Shown here piece after piece: positions 1 to 4,892 of a stretch of 5,924 nucleotides of DNA (positions are counted from its first letter, which is position 1; each line of letters begins with the position of its first letter). The DNA comes from Clostridia bacterium (GTDB lineage Bacteria; Bacillota; Clostridia; Oscillospirales; Acutalibacteraceae). The position numbers and the translations under genes are program-made. The notes under the pieces were generated by a model that saw only the letters and a program-made list of their open reading frames with translations, had not been told where the DNA came from and made no database searches. The DNA lies in contig JAFWCS010000516.1 in NCBI GenBank assembly GCA_017534365.1, positions 1 to 5,924 of the forward strand, written 5' to 3'.

Positions 1-2379
1 CTGCTGCTGCGGGAGACGCCGGACGGCACGGAAAAGACCGCGCTGGCCGACTCCCTCTCCGCCCAGTACGAAGAGATCCTGGTGGATGAGTTTCAGGACG
101 TCAACGCCGCGCAGAATATGATCTTCAAGGCCCTGTCCCGCAACGAGGAGAATCTCTTCATGGTGGGTGACGTCAAGCAGAGCATTTACGGCTTCCGCCG
201 CGCCATGCCGGAGATCTTTCTCCACCGCCGGGACGCCATGCGCGAATTTGACGGCGTGCACTACCCCGCGCGGGTCACCCTCGGCAAGAATTTCCGCTCC
301 CGCGTCGGCGTGACGGGGATCGTCAACTATATTTTCGAAGCGGTCATGAGCAGCGAGACCGGCGGCGTGACCTATGACGCCGGGGAGCGGCTGGAGGCCG
401 CGGCCGCCTACGCGCCCAAGCCGGAGCCGGCCACGGAGCTGGTACTGGTGGAAGCGCCGAACGATCAGGGCCTGCAGGCGCAGGCGGTCTGGCTGGCCGA
501 TTACATCACGCACGCCATGCAAAGCGGCATGACCGTCAAGGAGGGCGAGGGCGAGCGCCCGGTGCGCCTGCGGGATTTCTGCATCCTGCTGCGCAGCGTC
601 CAGCGGACCACCCGCCCCTTCACCGACGTTTTCACCGCCCGCGGCATCCCCGTGCTGTGCGAGGCGGGCAAGGGGATCCTCACCGCGCCGGAGGTGCGCT
701 TCCTGCTTTCGTTGCTGAAGGTGCTCAACGATCCGCTCGAGGATATCCCGCTCACGGCCGTGCTGCTTTCCCCGGCCTTCGGCTTCACGCCCGCGGAGCT
801 TGCGCGCATGCGCGCTGCGCAGCGGCAGGGGCCGGTCTGGCATTGCCTGGTCCGCGCGGCAGAGGACGGCGACGCGAAGGCGGCGGCCTTCCTGACACAG
901 ATGACGCAGCTGCGGCGGCTGGCCGTTACGGTGCGCACGGGCGAGCTGCTGCGCCGGCTGATCGATGAAACGGGCTATGACGCGATCGTCTGCGCCATGC
1001 GTGACAGCGAAAAACGCCGGGCGAATCTCAACCTGCTGATCGACCTTTCGAACCGCTATGAGAGCAACGGCGGGCGCGGGCTGGACGGCTTCCTGCGCTA
1101 CGTGGACGCCACGGTCGACAGCGGACGCGATCTGCAGTGCGGCGACGCGGCTTCGGACGCGGCGGACGCTGTGCGGATCATGACCATCCATAAAAGCAAG
1201 GGACTGGAATTCCCTGTTTGCATTCTGGCCGGCTGCGAGCGCAGCTACAATACGCAGGCGCAGCGGTCGGATCTGATTCTCGCGCCCGGCAGCGGCGTCG
1301 GCCTGATCGGCGGGCGCGGCGCGGTCCGGTATGACACGCTCTCCCGCATCGCGGCGCAGCTCGAGACCCGGCGCATGGAAAACAGCGAGGAGCTGCGCGT
1401 GCTTTACGTTGCGCTGACGAGAGCGAAGGAGAAGCTGCTGATCCTCGCGTCCGCCCCAGACTGGGGCAAACGGCTGGCGGGGATCGCCGCGAAGGCCGGC
1501 ACAGAGCCGCAGATCCCGTCCTTCACCGTCAACGGCTTTTCGCGCTTCAGCGACGTGATGCTTGCGGCGCTGCTGCGGCATCCGGATGCGCACGCCCTGC
1601 GTATGGCGGCGGGCCTGCCGTCGGATTGGACGGTGCCCTGCGACACGCCGCTGCGTGCGGAAATTGTGCGCCCGGCGATGGAGGAAACGGCGGCGGCGGA
1701 GCAAACCGCCCTGCCCGATCCGGATCCGGCGACGGTGGCGCAGCTGCAAACGCAGCTGGCCTACGTCTATCCTTACGCTCCGCTTCACGGCGTCGTGGCC
1801 AAACGCATCGCCTCCCGGATGGAGGGCGCGGAAGCGGATACGACCTATTTCGCCTCCGCCCGCCCGGCCTTTATGAGCAAGGCGGGGCTGACCCCCGCGC
1901 AGCGCGGCACGGCGACCCACAGCTTCATGGAATTCGCCGATTTTGCGGCGACTGCGGCCGATCCCGCCGCGGAGCTGCGGCGGCTGACGGACGAGGGCTA
2001 CTTTACCCCGGCGCTGGCGCAGGCGGTGGATCTGCAGGCGGTCGCCCGGTTCTTCGCGTCGCCTCTGGCCGCGCGGATGTTCCGCTCGCCCCGGCTGCTG
2101 CGGGAATACGGCTTCCGCGTCGGCGTTCCGCTCACGGAGCTGCAGCCGGAGCTGCCGGCGGAGTGCGCTGCAGGGGAGCGGATCGTCATCGAGGGCGTGG
2201 TGGACTGCGCCTTTCTCGAGGACGGGCAGCTCGTGATCGTGGATTATAAAACCGACCGCGTGCAGGCGGCGCAGACGCTGATCGACCGCTACAGCGCGCA
2301 GCTGGCCGTTTATCGCCGCTGCCTGGGCGAAGCGCTGGAGCTGCCGGTGAAGGAGACGCTGATCAGTCGTTCCGCCTGA
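1..2379 (+). CDS. addA: ATP-dependent helicase/nuclease subunit A (AddA), 5'-truncated by window edge
   Basis: AddA is the UvrD-type helicase and nuclease subunit of the AddAB complex, which resects double-strand breaks for RecA-dependent repair. The reading frame is open from base 1, so the Walker A region lies upstream; 792 residues of a protein usually near 1,200 are present. Counting from codon 1, visible helicase motifs are II (DEFQD, 29-33), III (VGDVKQSIYGFR, 55-66), IV (NFRSR, 97-101), V (TIHKSKGLEFP, 395-405) and VI (LRVLYVALTRAKE, 465-477). The C-terminal RecB-type nuclease shows GTATH (H640), D735, DYKTD (748-752) and QLAVY (767-771), so both activities look intact. The extreme C-terminus is odd: the protein ends KETLISRSA, while a one-base shift would read SFRLNESI, matching the usual aromatic-rich LIYSF-type ending. 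addB is expected upstream. Identity is very secure; the exact 3' end is uncertain. Confidence 0.96.
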   Translation: MLLRETPDGTEKTALADSLSAQYEEILVDEFQDVNAAQNMIFKALSRNEENLFMVGDVKQSIYGFRRAMPEIFLHRRDAMREFDGVHYPARVTLGKNFRSRVGVTGIVNYIFEAVMSSETGGVTYDAGERLEAAAAYAPKPEPATELVLVEAPNDQGLQAQAVWLADYITHAMQSGMTVKEGEGERPVRLRDFCILLRSVQRTTRPFTDVFTARGIPVLCEAGKGILTAPEVRFLLSLLKVLNDPLEDIPLTAVLLSPAFGFTPAELARMRAAQRQGPVWHCLVRAAEDGDAKAAAFLTQMTQLRRLAVTVRTGELLRRLIDETGYDAIVCAMRDSEKRRANLNLLIDLSNRYESNGGRGLDGFLRYVDATVDSGRDLQCGDAASDAADAVRIMTIHKSKGLEFPVCILAGCERSYNTQAQRSDLILAPGSGVGLIGGRGAVRYDTLSRIAAQLETRRMENSEELRVLYVALTRAKEKLLILASAPDWGKRLAGIAAKAGTEPQIPSFTVNGFSRFSDVMLAALLRHPDAHALRMAAGLPSDWTVPCDTPLRAEIVRPAMEETAAAEQTALPDPDPATVAQLQTQLAYVYPYAPLHGVVAKRIASRMEGAEADTTYFASARPAFMSKAGLTPAQRGTATHSFMEFADFAATAADPAAELRRLTDEGYFTPALAQAVDLQAVARFFASPLAARMFRSPRLLREYGFRVGVPLTELQPELPAECAAGERIVIEGVVDCAFLEDGQLVIVDYKTDRVQAAQTLIDRYSAQLAVYRRCLGEALELPVKETLISRSA

Positions 2380-2390
2380 ACGAGAGCATC
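2370..2390 (+). repeat. 21-bp direct repeat, copy 1 (addA tail)
   Basis: This is the first copy of an exact 21-bp direct repeat that begins ttccgcctg and ends gagcatc; the second copy starts 231 bases later. Read in frame 3 it encodes FRLNESI, then TIE and a stop at 2400-2402. The annotated addA frame instead runs through it in frame 1 and stops at 2377-2379. Such a copy flanking an insertion is what a target duplication or local tandem duplication would leave. Confidence 0.85.
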
Positions 2391-2600
2391 ACGATTGAAT
2401 GAGAAATTGGAAATTGGTGATCGGGTAGGGACGATCGCGTTCGCCTGCCGGTTGACCTGCAATCCGACGGCGGCGCACAAATGGCCTCCCTCTTAGAGGG
2501 AGGTGGCACGGCGCAGCCGTGACGGAGGGAGTCAACCGTTTGCAAACGCCGCGTGTGCCACGCGGTCGGAACGCCCGAAGGTCGTTCCCTGCACTGCGCC
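2391..2600. repeat. Palindrome-rich mosaic repeat element inserted at the addA 3' end
   Basis: No gene is supported here; the stretch is a dense string of small repeats. In order: a tandem aaattgg pair (2404-2417); a left arm gtagggacgatc (2425-2436); hairpin CCTCCCTC-TTA-GAGGGAGG (2485-2503); hairpin CACGGC-GCA-GCCGTG (2507-2521); the 12-bp perfect palindrome CGTTTGCAAACG (2537-2548); hairpin CCGCGTG-TGC-CACGCGG (2549-2565); hairpin GGAACG/CGTTCC (2568-2588). The right arm ggtcgttccctgc (2580-2592) is an imperfect inverted copy of the left arm, so 2425-2592 could be one element of about 168 bp with terminal inverted repeats. The hairpins lack a following T run, so they do not look like intrinsic terminators. 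From memory, similar cctccctct...agagggagg modules recur in intergenic regions of gut Clostridia; copy number could not be checked here. The 21-bp direct repeats flank the whole stretch. Confidence 0.75.
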
Positions 2601-2621
2601 TTCCGCCTGAACGAGAGCATC
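2601..2621 (+). repeat. 21-bp direct repeat, copy 2
   Basis: This copy is identical over 21 bases to 2370-2390 and in the same relative frame, since the offset is 231 bases (77 codons). Homology stops abruptly on both sides: c precedes here against g in copy 1, and gccctg follows here against acgatt. It lies just outside the right arm of the palindromic element. Confidence 0.85.
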
Positions 2622-2639
2622 GCCCTGCCCGCGGAGTAA
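2601..2639 (+). pseudogene. Displaced C-terminal codons of addA
   Basis: In frame 3 this reads FRLNESIALPAE followed by TAA at 2637-2639. It starts with the same seven residues encoded by the out-of-frame end of addA and continues as a plausible AddA C-terminus. I interpret it as the original end of addA, cut off from the gene by the repeat insertion at 2391-2600. The alternative is that this is the duplicated copy and SFRLNESITIE (stop 2400-2402) was the native end. It has no start codon or ribosome binding site of its own and should not be translated. Confidence 0.55.
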
Positions 2640-2680
2640 CGCGTTTTGCCGCCGGCGGGCGGGCCGGAAAAATCAAACGT

Positions 2681-2729
2681 GAAAAAAATAAAAAAAGGGC
2701 TTGCATTTTCAAACGAACTGTGCTAAAAT
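2681..2729 (+). promoter_or_regulatory. Probable sigma-A promoter of rpmE
   Basis: A -35-like TTGCAT (2701-2706) is followed after exactly 17 bases by a TAAAAT -10 box (2724-2729). The -10 carries an upstream TG (2721-2722) in the extended -10 position. The A-rich run just before the -35 (2681-2696) resembles an UP element, fitting strong expression of a ribosomal protein gene. Transcription would start near 2736, giving a leader of about 35 bases, too short for an elaborate riboregulator. The -35 matches the consensus only moderately; the call rests on spacing, the extended -10 and position. Confidence 0.75.
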
Positions 2730-2769
2730 GCTTTCTGTTACGTTAATGCAAGTGAAAGAGGTGACATCA

Positions 2770-2976
2770 ATGAAGGAAGGCATCCATCCGAAGTATGAGC
2801 AGACGGAGATCCGCTGCGCGTGCGGCGAAGTGATCAAGACCGGCTCCACCAAGCAGAACATCCGCGTGGATATCTGCTCCAAATGCCATCCGTTCTTTAC
2901 CGGCAAACAGAAGCTGGTCGATACCGGCGGACGTGTGGATCGTTTCAACAGACGTTTCAATCTCGGCAACAAATAA
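2770..2976 (+). CDS. rpmE: 50S ribosomal protein L31, zinc-binding (C+) form
   Basis: The product is a 68-residue L31, which binds the central protuberance of the 50S subunit and bridges to the 30S head. The N-terminus MKEGIHPKY is typical. The four zinc-ligand cysteines are present as C16-x-C18 and C36-x-x-C39, which marks the C+ type rather than the zinc-independent paralogue made during zinc starvation. The family signature [15 protein letters not shown] (34-48) is intact and the length is normal. The ATG at 2770 is chosen over an upstream in-frame ATG at 2701 because gaggtg (2758-2763) is well spaced before it, the promoter overlaps the longer version, and homologues start at MK-x-x-IHP. 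The gene has its own promoter and is closed by a strong terminator, so it is probably mainly monocistronic. I see no Zur-like operator, as expected for the C+ form. Confidence 0.97.
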   Translation: MKEGIHPKYEQTEIRCACGEVIKTGSTKQNIRVDICSKCHPFFTGKQKLVDTGGRVDRFNRRFNLGNK

Positions 2977-2995
2977 GAAGACGGCAAGCAAAAAC

Positions 2996-3025
2996 AGCGG
3001 TGCATTTTTTTGTGCACCGCTTTTT
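2996..3025 (+). terminator. Intrinsic terminator after rpmE
   Basis: A 9-bp perfect stem AGCGGTGCA (2996-3004) / TGCACCGCT (3013-3021) encloses an 8-base T-rich loop and runs straight into TTTTT (3021-3025). An A run (2990-2994) precedes the stem but gives only a weak T run for the opposite strand. It lies 20 bases after the rpmE stop and ends 21 bases before the yigZ start. Confidence 0.92.
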
Positions 3026-3034
3026 GTGCTGCCC

Positions 3035-3040
3035 GGGTGA
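3035..3040 (+). promoter_or_regulatory. Ribosome binding site deciding the yigZ start
   Basis: GGGTGA ends six bases before ATG 3047, a normal distance, but directly abuts the in-frame TTG at 3041. This favours ATG 3047 as the start. Confidence 0.6.
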
Positions 3041-3046
3041 TTGCTT

Positions 3047-3673
3047 ATGACCGAACAGTATCAGACCGTCCGCGCGGCGGCGCAGGCGGAATTCATCGTG
3101 AAAAAATCCCGCTTCATCGGGTATATCGCGCCCATGACGACGAGCGCCGAGGCGCTGGACTTCATTGCGAAGATCAGCAAGCGCCACTGGGACGCCACCC
3201 ACAACGTCTATGCCTACGTTATCCGGGAGGAGGGCGTCAAGCGCTATTCGGACGACGGCGAGCCCCAGGGCACGGCGGGTATTCCGACCCTCGACGTGCT
3301 CGAAAAGCAGGGGCTGACGGATTGCGCCGTCGTGGTCACGCGCTATTTCGGCGGGATCATGCTCGGCGCGGGCGGCCTCGTGCGCGCCTATTCCCACGGA
3401 GCGGCGATCGCCGTGGAGGCCGGCGGGATCGTGACCCGCGCGATCTGCGCCCGGCTGACCGTGACCTGCGACTACACCTTTTACGGCAAGCTGGCGGCGC
3501 TCGTGCCCGCGAGCGGCGGGGTCGTGGAGGATACGGCCTTCACCGACGCGGTGACGCTGCAGCTGCGCATTCCGCGCGCGCTGGAGGGCGGCTTCCGCGC
3601 GGCGCTGACCGAGGCGAGCAACGGCCGCGTGACGGCGGAAAAAATCGAAGAGCTCTATGCCGATCTGGATTGA
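3047..3673 (+). CDS. yigZ: YigZ/IMPACT family protein (UPF0029 plus DUF1949)
   Basis: The 208-residue product has the full two-domain YigZ layout, close to the 204 residues of E. coli YigZ and 217 of B. subtilis YvyE. The N-terminal IMPACT (UPF0029) domain holds SRFIGY (21-26), the signature YSDDGEPQGTAG (67-78) and VVVTRYFGGIMLGAGGLVRAYS (95-116). The remaining part, from about residue 135, fits the ferredoxin-like DUF1949 domain. Eukaryotic IMPACT modulates the Gcn1/Gcn2 stress response; the bacterial role is not settled, though the fold has nucleic-acid-binding features and a translation-linked role is often suggested. I chose ATG 3047 rather than TTG 3041 because of the GGGTGA spacing. 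The gene lies 70 bp after rpmE with a terminator between and no room for a full promoter after it, so readthrough or a promoter within rpmE probably drives it. Family assignment is secure; biochemical function is unknown. Confidence 0.95.
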   Translation: MTEQYQTVRAAAQAEFIVKKSRFIGYIAPMTTSAEALDFIAKISKRHWDATHNVYAYVIREEGVKRYSDDGEPQGTAGIPTLDVLEKQGLTDCAVVVTRYFGGIMLGAGGLVRAYSHGAAIAVEAGGIVTRAICARLTVTCDYTFYGKLAALVPASGGVVEDTAFTDAVTLQLRIPRALEGGFRAALTEASNGRVTAEKIEELYADLD

Positions 3674-3690
3674 TTCAAATCGGCTTTTTT
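3659..3690 (+). terminator. Intrinsic terminator overlapping the yigZ stop codon
   Basis: GCCGAT (3659-3664) pairs with ATCGGC (3679-3684). After one C/A mismatch, TGGA pairs with TTCA (one G-U) around a TTGA loop, and a run of six T follows (3685-3690). The yigZ stop TGA (3671-3673) lies in the loop region, so the last codons of yigZ double as the left arm. It separates yigZ from dgt. Confidence 0.8.
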
Positions 3691-3806
3691 CATCGTTGAA
3701 AGAGAAAATTTTGTATTTTTAAAGTACATTTCGGGTTTTTTCAGTATAAACTTATTGAGAAGCTGTTTCGGCTTCCTGTGTTTGATTTGGGATTTGAAAA
3801 AAGAAC
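3691..3806 (+). other. AT-rich leader upstream of dgt, with weak promoter-like sites
   Basis: This gap is much richer in A and T than its surroundings and follows a terminator, so a promoter for dgt-dnaG is expected here. A TATAAA hexamer (3745-3750) is the best -10 candidate but lacks a convincing -35 at 16-18 bases; TTGAAA (3696-3701) is a -35-like hexamer with no good partner. A small hairpin GAAGC (3759-3763) / GCTTC (3771-3775) follows, without a T run. I cannot name the start site. Confidence 0.4.
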
Positions 3807-3812
3807 GGAGGG
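3804..3812 (+). promoter_or_regulatory. Ribosome binding site deciding the dgt GTG start
   Basis: AACGGAGGG carries a strong GGAGG core whose end lies seven bases before GTG 3820. It rules out the upstream in-frame GTG at 3778, which has no such site, and the ATG at 3813, which is out of frame. Confidence 0.85.
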
Positions 3813-3819
3813 ATGCGGC

Positions 3820-4842
3820 GTGCAGGAGATTCGTCTTGCGGCCGAAGCGCGGGAGCGCGCAACGCTGTCGCCCCGGGCGGCGCTGGCCTGCGAGAGCCGC
3901 GGCCGGCTGCGCCCAGAGCCGGAATGCCCGGTGCGCACGGTCTTTCAGCGGGATCGCGACCGGATCATCCATTCCAGCGCGTTCCGGCGGCTCAAGCATA
4001 AGACGCAGGTCTTTCTTTCTCCGGAGGGGGATTATTACCGCACGCGCCCGACCCATACGCTGGAGGTGGCGCAGATCGCGCGCACGATCGCCGGGGCGCT
4101 CCTGCTCAACGGCGATCTGACCGAGGCGATCGCGCTCGGCCACGATCTGGGGCACACGCCCTTCGGCCACGCCGGGGAGCGCGCGCTGGATGCCGTGTGC
4201 AGCCGCGGGTTCCGGCATTACACCCAGAGCCTGCGCGTGGTCGACAAGCTGGAAAAGGACGGGCAGGGGCTGAATCTGACCTTTGAGGTGCGCGACGGCA
4301 TCGAGCGCCACACGACCGGCGCGCCGGCGGCGACCCGCGAGGGGCAGGTCGTGCGCCTGGCCGACCGGATCGCCTACATCAACCACGATATCGACGACGC
4401 CGCCACGGCGGGCGTCATGCGGGAGGCGGAGATCCCGGGTGAGATCCGCGCCGTGCTGGGCGAAAGCAAGAGCGCGCGGATCAACACGCTCGTGCTCGAC
4501 TGCATCCGCAGCAGCGGCGAAGAAATCTGCCTGAGCGGCGAGGTGCAGGGCGCGTTCGACGCGCTGCATACCTTTATGTTTGACCGGGTCTATACGAATC
4601 CCGTGTGCAAGAGCGAGGAGATCAAGGCCGCAGCGCTGATCCAGAAGCTGTTTGATTATTACACGGAGGCGCCCGAGCGGCTGCCCCCGCTGTATCGCGA
4701 GATCGCGCTGTGCGACGGGCTGGAAACGGCCGCCTGCGATTTCATCGCCGGGATGACCGACCGCTATGCCGTGCGCGTGTTCAACGACATTTTCGTGCCG
4801 AAGGCCTGGACCCGGCAGGATGAAATGCTGCTGCATATCTGA
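3820..4842 (+). CDS. dgt: Deoxyguanosinetriphosphate triphosphohydrolase-like protein (HD domain)
   Basis: The 340-residue product belongs to the dGTPase/SAMHD1-like branch of HD phosphohydrolases, which split dNTPs into a deoxynucleoside and triphosphate and so adjust nucleotide pools; some members are controlled by other dNTPs. The family N-terminal block RDRDRIIHSSAFRRLKHKTQVF (44-65) is present. The metal-binding HD residues are H79 (in RTRPTHTLEV), H108-D109 (in GHDLGHTPFGHAGE) and D182 (in LADRIAYINHDIDDA). A typical C-terminal segment, IAGMTDRYAVRVFNDIFVPKAW, ends the protein. Length and motifs fit the shorter clostridial type rather than the roughly 500-residue E. coli Dgt. GTG 3820 is chosen because of the GGAGGG seven bases upstream. 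dnaG follows after 50 bp with no terminator, so they are probably cotranscribed, linking dNTP control with replication priming. The true substrate preference cannot be read from sequence. Confidence 0.95.
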   Translation: MQEIRLAAEARERATLSPRAALACESRGRLRPEPECPVRTVFQRDRDRIIHSSAFRRLKHKTQVFLSPEGDYYRTRPTHTLEVAQIARTIAGALLLNGDLTEAIALGHDLGHTPFGHAGERALDAVCSRGFRHYTQSLRVVDKLEKDGQGLNLTFEVRDGIERHTTGAPAATREGQVVRLADRIAYINHDIDDAATAGVMREAEIPGEIRAVLGESKSARINTLVLDCIRSSGEEICLSGEVQGAFDALHTFMFDRVYTNPVCKSEEIKAAALIQKLFDYYTEAPERLPPLYREIALCDGLETAACDFIAGMTDRYAVRVFNDIFVPKAWTRQDEMLLHI

Positions 4843-4877
4843 CGGGATTCTTCACGCATCGCGATTCCAAATAAAGA

Positions 4878-4886
4878 AGGGAGGGG
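4878..4886 (+). promoter_or_regulatory. Ribosome binding site deciding the dnaG GTG start
   Basis: AGGGAGGGG lies about seven bases before GTG 4893 and closely matches the anti-Shine-Dalgarno sequence, supporting GTG as the start. It sits in the 50-bp dgt-dnaG gap, where I see no convincing promoter or terminator. Confidence 0.85.
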
Positions 4887-4892
4887 AGCCGC

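Noticed and set aside
82..84. GTG at 82 as the start of the first gene
   Set aside because: The frame is open from base 1 and the residues before it (YEEIL) belong to helicase motif II, so the gene simply begins outside the window.
2485..2521. CRISPR-like or terminator reading of the cctccctct and cacggc hairpins
   Set aside because: There is no regular repeat-spacer pattern, and no T run follows the stems, so neither an array nor an intrinsic terminator is supported.
2649..2662. GC-rich hairpin CCGCC-GGCG-GGCGG as a terminator for addA
   Set aside because: It is followed by gccggaaaaa rather than a T run, and such palindromes are common by chance in GC-rich DNA.
2363..2746. Short open frames on both strands across the repeat region (75-107 codons)
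   Set aside because: They run through palindromic repeats and the rpmE promoter, are arginine-rich as expected from GC-rich non-coding DNA, and none shows a known motif.
2701..2769. Longer rpmE start at ATG 2701 adding 23 residues
   Set aside because: The extension overlaps the -35 and -10 boxes, L31 homologues start at MK-x-x-IHP, and a good ribosome binding site precedes ATG 2770.
3655..4836. Long open frame of 393 codons on the minus strand, opposite dgt
   Set aside because: It mirrors the codon structure of a GC-rich gene whose + strand product has all dGTPase motifs. The antisense product shows no recognisable domain.
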